Origin: Scandinavium sp036495715
Lineage (GTDB): Bacteria; Pseudomonadota; Gammaproteobacteria; Enterobacterales; Enterobacteriaceae
Assembly: GCA_036495715.1 (NCBI GenBank)
Contig: DASXML010000071.1
Location: 1-64,000, forward strand
Length of the DNA stretch: 64,000 bases
Direction of reading: 5' to 3'
Position numbers and translations under genes: made by a program. The notes beneath the pieces are model-generated. The model was given only the letters and a program-made list of their open reading frames with translations. It searched no databases and was not told the DNA's origin. Shown piece after piece: positions 52,348-60,102 of this stretch. How positions within the stretch are numbered: position 1 is the first letter of the stretch; each line of letters opens with the position of its first letter.

Positions 52348-53673
52348 TTAAACGCGTGAACCCCACAGGTCGTACTCGTCGGCGTGTTCTACTTTCACAC
52401 GCAGCACGTCGCCTGGTTTCACGCGGGTTTCGCCGTTCAGGTACACCGCGCCATCGATTTCCGGGGCATCAGCCATACTGCGGCCAATCGCGCCTTCTTC
52501 GTCCACTTCGTCGATGAGTACCATGATTTCGCGGCCGACTTTCTCTTGCAGGCGCTCGGCAGAAATCTGCTGTTGCAGCTGCATAAAGCGGTTCCAGCGC
52601 TCTTCTTTCATTTCTTCCGGAACCTGACCGTCCAGTTCGTTGGCAGTAGCGCCTTCAACCGGGCTGTATTTGAAGCAGCCGACGCGATCCAGACGCGCTT
52701 CTTTCAGGAAATCGAGCAGCATCTGGAAATCTTCCTCGGTTTCACCTGGGAAGCCGACGATAAAGGTCGAGCGCAGGGTCAGGTCCGGACAGATTTCACG
52801 CCACTGTTTGATGCGTGCCAGCTGGCGATCGACAGACCCCGGACGCTTCATCAGTTTCAGAATACGCGGACTGGCGTGCTGCAACGGGATATCAAGGTAC
52901 GGCAGAATTTTGCCTTCCGCCATCAGCGGGATCACATCGTCCACGTGCGGATACGGGTAAACGTAGTGCAGACGAACCCACACGCCGAGCTTCGCCAGCT
53001 GTTCACACAGGCCGACCATGCTGGTTTTTACCGGCTCGCCGTCGTGGAAACCGGTGCGGTGCTTGACGTCAACGCCATAGGCGGAGGTATCCTGGGAAAT
53101 CACGAGCAGCTCTTTCACGCCCGCATCCACCAGGCGTTTGGCTTCAGAGAGCACATCGCCAATCGGACGGCTATCGAGATCGCCACGCATCGACGGAATA
53201 ATGCAGAAAGTGCAGCGATGGTTGCAGCCTTCGGAAATTTTTAAGTACGCGTAATGACGCGGCGTCAGCTTCACGCCCTGTTCCGGCACCAGGCTCAGGA
53301 ACGGGTTGTGCTGCGGCTTAGGCACATAATGATGCACATGTTCCAGCACCTGCTCATAGCTGTGCGGCCCGGTGATTTCCAGCACTTTTGGGTGCACTTC
53401 ACGGATCTGATCGACCTTCGCGCCGAGACAGCCGGTGACAATCACCTTGCCGTTCTCTTTCAGCGCTTCGCCGATGGCTTCCAGGGATTCCTGCACCGCG
53501 CTGTCGATAAAGCCGCAGGTGTTGACGATGACCATATCGGCGTTGTCGTAGCTTGGCACCACGTCATAGCCTTCGGTGCGCAGTTCGGTCAGGATGCGTT
53601 CAGAGTCCACCAGGTTTTTTGGACAGCCCAGCGAAACAAAGCCGATTTTCGGCTGCTGCGTTACATTGCTCAT
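52348..53673 (-). CDS. rimO: Ribosomal protein S12 methylthiotransferase RimO
   Basis: This 441-residue radical-SAM enzyme methylthiolates Asp88 of ribosomal protein S12. The N-terminal MTTase domain has cysteines C17, C53 and C82; the radical-SAM cluster is C150-x3-C154-x2-C157 (GCNHRCTFC). A C-terminal TRAM domain completes it. Length equals E. coli RimO. Its first ~18 codons and upstream region are duplicated 2970 bp to the right, bracketing a foreign-looking cassette. The functional copy may thus carry a cassette-derived 5' end and promoter. Confidence 0.96.
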   Translation of the reverse strand: MSNVTQQPKIGFVSLGCPKNLVDSERILTELRTEGYDVVPSYDNADMVIVNTCGFIDSAVQESLEAIGEALKENGKVIVTGCLGAKVDQIREVHPKVLEITGPHSYEQVLEHVHHYVPKPQHNPFLSLVPEQGVKLTPRHYAYLKISEGCNHRCTFCIIPSMRGDLDSRPIGDVLSEAKRLVDAGVKELLVISQDTSAYGVDVKHRTGFHDGEPVKTSMVGLCEQLAKLGVWVRLHYVYPYPHVDDVIPLMAEGKILPYLDIPLQHASPRILKLMKRPGSVDRQLARIKQWREICPDLTLRSTFIVGFPGETEEDFQMLLDFLKEARLDRVGCFKYSPVEGATANELDGQVPEEMKEERWNRFMQLQQQISAERLQEKVGREIMVLIDEVDEEGAIGRSMADAPEIDGAVYLNGETRVKPGDVLRVKVEHADEYDLWGSRV

Positions 53674-53724
53674 AGCTTAAAAAGTATTCAATTTTGGGAA
53701 GGATTAGGCAGGGATTCTACAGAG
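53621..53724. repeat. Left direct repeat (rimO 5' end), att-like
   Basis: 53624-53694 is identical over 71 bp to 56594-56664. Beyond that the copies remain similar with small differences to a shared GGGATTCTACAGAG. It spans the first rimO codons and its upstream region. It reads as one side of a site-specific insertion or segmental duplication. Confidence 0.85.
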
Positions 53725-54180
53725 TTCCTTCAGGGATTTATAGAGAGTGATGCAGAAATGGCTGATGCGCATGAGTGATTGTGGTTTCTGATTTCATCTC
53801 TGCGTAATGGGGCTCTGGAAGCATTTGATTCTAATTATTTAAAGTTCTTTGATGATTCTAAATGGCCTGTTATCCACCTTCAACACAGCCGCCGGACGTA
53901 TAACGATGAGTGACCCGGACCAGTCCACCACAGCCAACGGGCAAACACTGTGCGTCTACAGCAATAGCATCTACACGTTTACCTTCGTCACGAAGTCGAA
54001 GAATTGCCCGTACAGCAAAACTTTTGATACTGCGGATAGTGAATAGATTTTGTCAAAACATTCACCACGCGAATGAAATGAAACGCAGTTTCATTTAGGG
54101 GGGAAATCGCTTCCTGATAAAGGGTATTATTTATACAATGAACGTTGATTAGAACTAATTCACTTTACGTAGAGGGACTT
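53725..54180. other. Left end of the rimO-linked cassette, no clear gene
   Basis: This A+T-rich stretch holds short broken frames only, for example 53849-54046, and a minus-strand open stretch around 53870-54050 without a recognisable start. A perfect inverted repeat (54076-54096) and a ribosome site for the next gene end it. It may contain decayed mobile-element sequence, but none was identified. Confidence 0.5.
54076..54096. promoter_or_regulatory. Perfect inverted repeat upstream of the cassette genes
   Basis: AAATGAAAC-GCA-GTTTCATTT, 9-bp arms with a 3-base centre, lies 85 bp before the first cassette gene. It is a plausible operator. No cassette-encoded regulator was found. Confidence 0.5.
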
Positions 54181-54642
54181 ATGAAACAGTACACCAACGA
54201 ACTTACCGCCGAAATGCTGGCAGCATTTGATCAGTCACCATTCACTGCCGAACAACTCGCCGGGATGAACGAAGAAGCCCGTAGCCTGATAGCAGAAAGA
54301 AATGCCTACAACCTCGCTCATCCGGTCACAGCAGCTTATCTCATCGCTACTGAAGGTAGCTTAACCCGCAACGGGGGAACGGTTTACAGCGAGTACAGTG
54401 GGCAGCAGATCCAGCTTGATGATGGCTCACTGGTCAACGTGTCGCGTGTTGGCGATGAGGTTCGTTACCCGGATGGAATGACTGCGAAGATTAGCACCGG
54501 AGCCGGAAATACGCCGGGCGAATCTTTAGCTCTCGTTGGAAGCTCGCTGGATAATGGCGATGAAATTATTAGCAGTCCTCAAGGCCGTGGCAGAAGAGCC
54601 GTTCGAGCCGGGGAAACGTTGCCAGCTAACTTTCTGAAATAA
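54181..54642 (+). CDS. Unknown 153-residue protein upstream of the PAAR protein
   Basis: The start at 54181 has AGAGGGA upstream; the frame from 54145 is leader. The N-terminal ~50 residues look helical (MLAAFDQSPFTAEQLAGMNE and a LIAERNAYNLAHP helix). The middle is beta-rich (QIQLDDGSLVNVSRVGDEVR), and the tail is basic (GRGRRAVRAGETLP). No signal peptide or membrane segment. I do not recognise the family. Lying 12 bases before a PAAR-domain gene, it could be an adaptor, chaperone or structural partner for loading the effector, but this is only positional inference. Composition is A+T-richer than the backbone. Confidence 0.7.
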   Translation: MKQYTNELTAEMLAAFDQSPFTAEQLAGMNEEARSLIAERNAYNLAHPVTAAYLIATEGSLTRNGGTVYSEYSGQQIQLDDGSLVNVSRVGDEVRYPDGMTAKISTGAGNTPGESLALVGSSLDNGDEIISSPQGRGRRAVRAGETLPANFLK

Positions 54643-54654
54643 GGAGATTCAGCT

Positions 54655-56022
54655 ATGGCATCGGTTAACAGAGGCTGCACTGTTCACGGTAAGAATGTTG
54701 GGTTACACGGAGATAAAACCTCCACAGGCTCACAATGCATCGCCGCACGCCCTGGTATGTCTGTTATGGGTAAGTGGAAACTCTACATTGGTGATAAGAC
54801 TACCCCCTGCCCGAAATGTGGGAAGGTGGGCGTGATTATTACCGGTGATCACCGGCACTCAAATGGCGCTGCTGTCGCGGTGGATGGTGCAGAAATCCTT
54901 TGCGGGTGTCCGAGCGGTTCAAACTTCCTTATTGCGCCTGGTACAGTTGAAGTTAATACCCCATCCTGGGCTGCAACTCCCATAGAGCCAGAACAACACG
55001 CCCAAACCGCCAAGAAAAAACGCACTGGTGTAGATTCTGGCTTTTGTGTTGTTCCACAACAAGCAACAACAGAATCTTTCGAAAGCATCCTGTTCGCTGG
55101 TGCTCAGCCAGAAGGAACACGTGAACTTTACCGCTCTCTGAACGGTGCAGGTAAAGAATACAAAGCCGGGTCTATTCTGCTGGTGGTTGATCCTGATAAG
55201 CAGGACAGCGAACAAATCGCACATATGCAGGCCGCGAAAGCGCGAGTTGATGCGGCATTAGCGCCACTGACACACCAGGAAGCTAACTTCCTCCATAAGC
55301 ATAAAGATACCATTGATCTGTTTACCTCCCGCACAAGTACGGCAACGGGGGTCGCTTCGGAGGCCGCTGGAAAATATTTTGAGAAGGTTGAGAGTGTTTT
55401 AGCCCAAATCCAACAGACATACAAAAATCAATACATCACCAGCGGATCGTTAATAGGCGAACAGTTTTATGTTCAGAGACGGCAACTATTCAGTGAACTT
55501 GATGGAATCCTTAACGATTTCACCCGCCACAAGCTCGCTTTGCAAGATTATCCAGATATAAAAAGTGCGTTGGGGCTTTCAACCAGTTCAATCACACATC
55601 GATGGAATCAGACCGGGGTTGCTGACATTGAAGGCTACGCCACCTTCATGGAAAATGCTGCGAAGTTCGTTAAGATAATGAAAACAGCGGGTTATGTTGG
55701 CATTACGCTTGATGGCCTTAACAGGCTGGATAAGGTCTATGAGGCTTGTACAGTTGGTTCCAACTGCGGTAAAACAGCTTTTAGTCAAGTTGGAGGTTTT
55801 AGCGTTGGCACTGCCGCTGGGATTTACACTTCATCTGCGGTGTACAGTGGAGCTACTGCCACTTGTGCCGTTGTACTTGGGGCTTTGACCATTGAGGTTG
55901 GCGCTGTTGGAGCATTAGCATGTGGTGTCGTTGTATCTGGTGCTGTCGGTTACGGTGTTGGTGAAGTTGGTAGTAACGTCGGTGAATTTGCAGGTGAGAA
56001 AATATATGAGGTAGTCAGATAA
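54655..56022 (+). CDS. PAAR-domain protein, candidate T6SS effector with glycine-rich hydrophobic C-terminus
   Basis: This 455-residue protein begins with a PAAR-like domain (about 16-100) containing repeated GDKT turns, CPKC (52-55) and CGC (83-85), fitting the metal-binding spike tip of type VI secretion. Residues ~110-340 are mostly helical and hydrophilic. Residues ~382-450 are Gly/Ala/Val-rich with zipper-like spacing (VVLGALTIEVGAVGALACGV, VVSGAVGYGVGEVGSNVG), resembling membrane-inserting pore-forming toxins. The next gene encodes a small membrane protein, the expected immunity partner. No VgrG, Hcp or other T6SS gene is in the window, so it would be an orphan PAAR cargo. The PAAR call is good; pore formation is inference. 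Confidence 0.8.
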   Translation: MASVNRGCTVHGKNVGLHGDKTSTGSQCIAARPGMSVMGKWKLYIGDKTTPCPKCGKVGVIITGDHRHSNGAAVAVDGAEILCGCPSGSNFLIAPGTVEVNTPSWAATPIEPEQHAQTAKKKRTGVDSGFCVVPQQATTESFESILFAGAQPEGTRELYRSLNGAGKEYKAGSILLVVDPDKQDSEQIAHMQAAKARVDAALAPLTHQEANFLHKHKDTIDLFTSRTSTATGVASEAAGKYFEKVESVLAQIQQTYKNQYITSGSLIGEQFYVQRRQLFSELDGILNDFTRHKLALQDYPDIKSALGLSTSSITHRWNQTGVADIEGYATFMENAAKFVKIMKTAGYVGITLDGLNRLDKVYEACTVGSNCGKTAFSQVGGFSVGTAAGIYTSSAVYSGATATCAVVLGALTIEVGAVGALACGVVVSGAVGYGVGEVGSNVGEFAGEKIYEVVR

Positions 56023-56415
56023 ATGTTAACTTCATCAGATCTGATTATCTGCGGGTTCGCGATTTTAAGCCTTATCTGTGGCATTGTGGTTGCAACACTT
56101 TCTTTCCTCAACAAAAAACGTTTCTCAACGATTTGCAGCTTGTATAAAGAAAAATTCGGCTCAATCCCTATCGGCGCAGTCATTTTTGACAAAGCAGATT
56201 CAATCGGTTTTAGTTCAGGCTATGCCGCGAAAATTAACTTTATCGTAAATCCGTTGATCTTTGGTAAAAGCTCCGTAGAGAGTACCAATGATGATGTTGA
56301 CTTCATTCGAGGATTATCGCCCCACCTCAAAAACTGGTTTATTGTCGAGTACGCTTTCTCTGTTCTCGGATTGCTATCAATCGTTATCGCCGGATCAGTT
56401 CTGTACTTCCGATAG
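56023..56415 (+). CDS. Small membrane protein, candidate immunity protein
   Basis: This 130-residue protein has two hydrophobic helices, residues about 6-28 (DLIICGFAILSLICGIVVAT) and about 107-128 (VEYAFSVLGLLSIVIAGSVL), with an ~75-residue soluble loop between them. The ATG follows the PAAR gene's stop directly; GAGG 11 bases upstream inside that gene serves as ribosome site, so the two are coupled. A small inner-membrane protein immediately after a putative membrane-depolarising effector fits a cognate immunity protein. No family recognised. A terminator follows at 56512. Confidence 0.7.
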   Translation: MLTSSDLIICGFAILSLICGIVVATLSFLNKKRFSTICSLYKEKFGSIPIGAVIFDKADSIGFSSGYAAKINFIVNPLIFGKSSVESTNDDVDFIRGLSPHLKNWFIVEYAFSVLGLLSIVIAGSVLYFR

Positions 56416-56511
56416 TGAGGGCACAGTCTGCGACACACGACAATTCCAGCGCTGTAGATGCCTGACGTAGGGTTGAGTGAAGCCGCTTTATCGGTCAGCT
56501 TAACTATTAAG

Positions 56512-56537
56512 AAAACCCGCTTTGGCGGGTTTTTTGC
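56512..56537 (+). terminator. Terminator of the effector/immunity cassette
   Basis: The stem AAACCCGC / GCGGGTTT is followed by TTTTTGC, 96 bases after the immunity-like gene stop. Confidence 0.88.
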
Positions 56538-56590
56538 TTTCTGAACAGATGAGAAATGCGCTAAGCGAAGAATGTATTATTTTTGACTTT

Positions 56591-56643
56591 GGGCAGCCCA
56601 GCGAAACAAAGCCGATTTTCGGCTGCTGCGTTACATTGCTCAT
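56591..56643 (-). pseudogene. Truncated duplicate 5' end of rimO
   Basis: Reading left from an ATG at 56643, the minus strand encodes MSNVTQQPKIGFVSLGCP as in rimO. The match ends after the C17-P18 codons and the frame becomes unrelated sequence. It is the rimO start left in the right-hand direct repeat, presumably the original chromosomal rimO 5' end separated from its body when the cassette entered. Confidence 0.85.
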
Positions 56644-56695
56644 AGCTTAAAAAGTATTCAATTTGGGGAGTGGTTAGGGCAGGGATTCTACAGAG
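56591..56695. repeat. Right direct repeat (rimO 5' end), att-like
   Basis: This is the partner of the repeat at 53621-53724, in the same orientation, 2970 bp apart. The identical core is 56594-56664; the outer part has several substitutions and indels before the common CTACAGAG. The ampC-like gene's leader begins directly after it. Confidence 0.85.
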
Positions 56696-56791
56696 GTCGA
56701 CGGCAAATTTGTACTGGATAATTGCAGCTCGGGCCGGTTTTCGGCTTAATGACGCAGGATGACCATTCAGTTTCGTTTATCAGGAGGGAAA

Positions 56792-57985
56792 ATGACGACG
56801 AACAAATACATTTCTGTCTCGACGCGTCCGTGTATGAGCGCACTTTGTTTTGCGGCGGCGTTGCTGGCTTCACCATTGGCTGTCAGTGCGTCAGAACCGA
56901 TTTCTGCGCAAAAATTGCAGCAGATTGTTGATGGTACGATCAAGCCGCTGCTGGAAAAACAGCAAATTCCAGGGATGGCAGTGGCGGTGGTTTACCAGGG
57001 GAAACCGTACTTTTTCCAGTATGGTCTGGCTGACGTGAAAGCGAAGCGCCCGGTGACGGATCAGACGCTATTTGAACTGGGATCGGTTAGTAAAACCTTT
57101 ACAGGCACGGCGGGCGGTTATGCGGTGCAGAGTGGGCTCATCAATCTGCATGACCCAGCAGCGGACTATAGCAGAGCGCCGATGTCTGCGCAGTGGCGGA
57201 AAATCACGATGTTGCAGCTGGCAACCTACACAGCGGGAGGCTTACCCTTGCAGTTGCCGGATAGCGTAACGGATGGCAGTTCGCTGTGGTCTTATTACAA
57301 CAACTGGCAACCACAGTATGCGCCAGGCACGATGCGCAATTATTCGAACGCCAGTATTGGCCTGTTTGGGGCGTTGATGGCGGCAAAAAGTGGGCTGAGT
57401 TTCGAGCAGTTCATGAAAAAAAATGTGTTCCAGCCGCTTAAGTTGAACCACACGTTCATCACCGTACCACAAGCAGAAAACGCGAATTATGCGTGGGGTT
57501 ATCACAACGGTAATCCGGTCCGTGTCACGCCGGGGGTGCTTGATGCCGAAGCGTATGGGGTGAAAACGACTATTCGCGATATGGCCACCTTTATGCAGGC
57601 CAATATCGCACCGGATGCACTTCCAGCAAGCGACAGTACGCTTAAAAAAGCCATTGGCACGGCACAAAGCGGTTATTACAACGTTGGGGATATGTATCAG
57701 GGATTAGGCTGGGAGATGTATCCGTGGCCTGTCAATGCGCAGCAGGTGATTGCCGCCAGCGAGAATGGCATCGCGTTGAAGGCAAGCCCGGTAATGCTAC
57801 AAACACCTCCGCGACCAGCAACGCCTGCTACCTGGCTGCATAAAACCGGCAGTACCAACGGATTTGGCTCTTACATTGCGTTTGTGCCGCAGCAAAAACT
57901 CGGCATCGTCATGTTGGCGAACAAGAACTACCCGAACCCAGTGCGCGTGACTGCGGCCTGGCAAATTCTGAATGCATTGCAGTAA
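56792..57985 (+). CDS. Class C (AmpC-type) beta-lactamase
   Basis: This 397-residue serine beta-lactamase has all three class C active-site motifs: S98-V-S-K101 (FELGSVSKTFTG), Y184-S-N186 and K351-T-G353 (LHKTGSTNGFGSY). The leader runs to about residue 34 (LAVSASEP), an unusually long one. YSN replaces the more common YAN. It would act in the periplasm and hydrolyse cephalosporins and penicillins. Start 56792 follows CAGGAGGG; the frame from 56759 is leader. No ampR is adjacent, unlike the inducible ampC-ampR pairs of Enterobacter and Citrobacter, and the location beside rimO is unlike the E. coli frd-ampC-blc location. Expression level cannot be judged. Confidence 0.92.
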   Translation: MTTNKYISVSTRPCMSALCFAAALLASPLAVSASEPISAQKLQQIVDGTIKPLLEKQQIPGMAVAVVYQGKPYFFQYGLADVKAKRPVTDQTLFELGSVSKTFTGTAGGYAVQSGLINLHDPAADYSRAPMSAQWRKITMLQLATYTAGGLPLQLPDSVTDGSSLWSYYNNWQPQYAPGTMRNYSNASIGLFGALMAAKSGLSFEQFMKKNVFQPLKLNHTFITVPQAENANYAWGYHNGNPVRVTPGVLDAEAYGVKTTIRDMATFMQANIAPDALPASDSTLKKAIGTAQSGYYNVGDMYQGLGWEMYPWPVNAQQVIAASENGIALKASPVMLQTPPRPATPATWLHKTGSTNGFGSYIAFVPQQKLGIVMLANKNYPNPVRVTAAWQILNALQ

Positions 57986-58018
57986 AGGTCTTTCTCTCCC
58001 CGAAATGGGGAGGAACCT

Positions 58019-58249
58019 TCAAAGATGGATAACCTCAGGTTTACGATCCCTCACGCTATGGTGATCCTCACGTAGCTCATCGGCCGCTTCTCTCGATCTG
58101 GCTCGAATATCATCACTATCAGCGACATGGCGCAGTAAATGATCGGCATTTTGCACCTGATAAAACGCATGCCCGTGACCGCTCGCCATCAGCTGCCCTG
58201 AAAAAAGCGCGCACAGCAGCAGAACAACTGATAACCCTTTTTTGAACAT
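58019..58249 (-). CDS. Small exported protein, unknown function
   Basis: This 76-residue protein begins MFKKGLSVVLLLCALFSGQL; a signal peptide ends near MASG (about 22). The mature part is short, charged and His/Asp/Arg-rich (HLLRHVADSDDIRARSREAA). Start 58249 is favoured because the leader then sits at the N-terminus; the open frame runs to 58300. Periplasmic location is likely. It is convergent with the beta-lactamase. No family recognised. Confidence 0.6.
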   Translation of the reverse strand: MFKKGLSVVLLLCALFSGQLMASGHGHAFYQVQNADHLLRHVADSDDIRARSREAADELREDHHSVRDRKPEVIHL

Positions 58250-58494
58250 TTTCGCACCGTTTGGTTGTGAAGACCGGCGCACTATACCAATCGTTGCCAT
58301 GCGTTACTATTCAGTTTTTCAAACAAAGCATCAACAAGTGTTGCTTTTTCGTACCTCCAGGTTAAAACCTTTACAGTCAATGGGGGCAGTTTAAAAGAGT
58401 GTAAATTTACGCTGAATTCTTGACTGGATGCATCTTTATGCACAAAAAATGACCATACTATAACTGTGACATTGGACGACACAGGAGGAAAGGT

Positions 58495-58878
58495 ATGAAT
58501 GTTGACAGACTATTGCGCAATCTGTTGAATAAACTGATGAATGCTCAAATTGACCTCGCAGCCTACCTGCAACTCAGGCGGGCTAAGGGCTATATGTCAG
58601 TCAGCGACAATGACCATCTGCGTGAAAACTTGTTTGAACTTTGCGGTGAGCTGCGTCATAACGCGGCGGCGCTTTCGTCATCATTGACGCCCGAACAAAA
58701 TGAGGCATTACACACTGCCGGTGACGCACTGGCCTCCGCTGCGGTGTGTCTGATGACCGGGCACCACGACTGCCCCTCGTTCATTACGGTTAACCCAGAT
58801 GCACTGCAACGCTGTCTCGACATCGTCTCCAGCAATATTCAGGTGATGAATAAATCAGCACCGCTGGCGCACGCCTGA
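58495..58878 (+). CDS. bssR: Biofilm regulator BssR
   Basis: This 127-residue helical protein matches E. coli BssR (YliH, 127 aa) in length and in DLAAYLQLRRAKGYMSVSDN and ASAAVCLMTGHHDCPSFITV. BssR affects biofilm formation through indole and autoinducer-2 linked signalling; no DNA-binding domain is evident, so it is probably an indirect regulator. The start has AGGAGGAAAGG directly upstream. A terminator-like hairpin (58886-58903) follows. Confidence 0.9.
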   Translation: MNVDRLLRNLLNKLMNAQIDLAAYLQLRRAKGYMSVSDNDHLRENLFELCGELRHNAAALSSSLTPEQNEALHTAGDALASAAVCLMTGHHDCPSFITVNPDALQRCLDIVSSNIQVMNKSAPLAHA

Positions 58879-58885
58879 TATCCCC

Positions 58886-58903
58886 GGGGGAGGCGACTCC
58901 CCC
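58886..58903 (+). terminator. Hairpin after bssR
   Basis: GGGGGAG-GCGA-CTCCCCC, followed after a short gap by GTTTTTG. Terminator-like with a displaced T-run. Confidence 0.6.
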
Positions 58904-58986
58904 TCATGGTTAAGTTTTTGTAAAAATCCCGACCTCATCCGACACGCTGGCTACCCTTAACGCATTCGCCGTGACAGGAGCTTTCT

Positions 58987-60099
58987 ATGCACCGTTTTGC
59001 TCTGAGTTTACTTCTGGGATCCTTGCTGGCGTCGCCTGCCTTGTATGCCGCCGATGTTCGGGTGGATGTGTTGCAACGCAAACTCGATCACCCGTGGTCA
59101 TTGGCATTTTTGCCGGACAATAAAGGCCTGTTGATCACCCTGCGCGGCGGACAGTTGCGTTTATGGCAGGAAGGCAAAGGGTTGTCAGACCCGATTGTCG
59201 GTATTCCGCGCGTATGGGCCAACGGGCAGGGCGGATTGTTGGATGTGGTGCTGGCCCCCGATTTTGTTCAGTCGCGGCGCGTGTGGCTGAGTTACGCTGA
59301 AGTGGGTGATGACGGCAAAGCGGGTACGGCGGTGGGCTACGGACGGCTGAGTAAGGATCTTTCACGCATTGATGCGTTCCAGGTGGTGTTCCGGCAAATG
59401 CCGAAACTCTCGACCGGCAACCATTTCGGTGGACGATTGGTGTTCGATGGCAAAGGGTATCTCTATATTGGCCTTGGCGAGAACAATCAACGCGCCACCG
59501 CGCAAGATCTCAATAAATTACAGGGAAAAGTGGTGCGCCTTACCGAGGACGGTAAAGTACCGCCGGATAATCCGTTCGCGAATAAAGCGGGCGCGCGCCC
59601 GGAAATCTGGTCGTATGGCATTCGTAATCCGCAGGGAATGGCGATGAATCCGTGGAGTCATACGCTATGGTTGAACGAACATGGCCCGCGCGGCGGGGAT
59701 GAAATCAATATTCCTGGACGTGGGAAAAATTACGGCTGGCCACTGGCAACCCACGGCATCAACTACAGCGGATTGCCGATCCCTGAAGCGAAAGGGGAAA
59801 AAGTGGCGGGTACTGAAGCCCCCCTTTTCTACTGGAAGCAATCGCCAGCGGTGAGCGGGATGGCGTTTTATAGCGCCAGTAAATTCCAGAAATGGCAACA
59901 CAAGCTGTTTGTTGGCGCGTTGAAGGACGAGGAAGTGATCGTGCTGAATGTGAACGGCAATGACGTTACCGAAGAGGCACGTATTTTAGGCGACAGAAAG
60001 CAGCGTATTCGCGATGTCCGTGTCGGACCCGACGGCTATTTGTATGTGCTAACCGACGAGTCCGATGGTGAGCTGTTAAGGGTTAGCCCGACACCCTGA
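58987..60099 (+). CDS. yliI: PQQ-dependent aldose sugar dehydrogenase YliI (Asd)
   Basis: This 370-residue periplasmic six-bladed beta-propeller is of the soluble glucose dehydrogenase family. The signal peptide ends LYAAD (about 21). Characteristic segments are LDHPWSLAFLPD, STGNHFGGRLVFDGKGYLYI (about 139-158), YGIRNPQGMA and LNEHGPRGGDEIN, which surround the PQQ site. It oxidises aldoses with pyrroloquinoline quinone, which must come from the environment if the host lacks pqq genes. RBS CAGGAG precedes the start. Convergent with gstB, separated by 3 bases. Confidence 0.93.
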   Translation: MHRFALSLLLGSLLASPALYAADVRVDVLQRKLDHPWSLAFLPDNKGLLITLRGGQLRLWQEGKGLSDPIVGIPRVWANGQGGLLDVVLAPDFVQSRRVWLSYAEVGDDGKAGTAVGYGRLSKDLSRIDAFQVVFRQMPKLSTGNHFGGRLVFDGKGYLYIGLGENNQRATAQDLNKLQGKVVRLTEDGKVPPDNPFANKAGARPEIWSYGIRNPQGMAMNPWSHTLWLNEHGPRGGDEINIPGRGKNYGWPLATHGINYSGLPIPEAKGEKVAGTEAPLFYWKQSPAVSGMAFYSASKFQKWQHKLFVGALKDEEVIVLNVNGNDVTEEARILGDRKQRIRDVRVGPDGYLYVLTDESDGELLRVSPTP

Positions 60100-60102
60100 G
60101 CC

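Noticed and set aside
53849..54046. 65-residue frame at the left end of the cassette, and an opposite-strand open stretch
   Set aside because: No convincing start, ribosome site or family. I considered a phage regulator remnant but could not support it, so it is described only as gene-poor sequence.
57996..58012. CTCCCC-GAAAT-GGGGAG hairpin after the beta-lactamase considered as a terminator
   Set aside because: The stem is short and no T-run follows on either strand; evidence is too weak.
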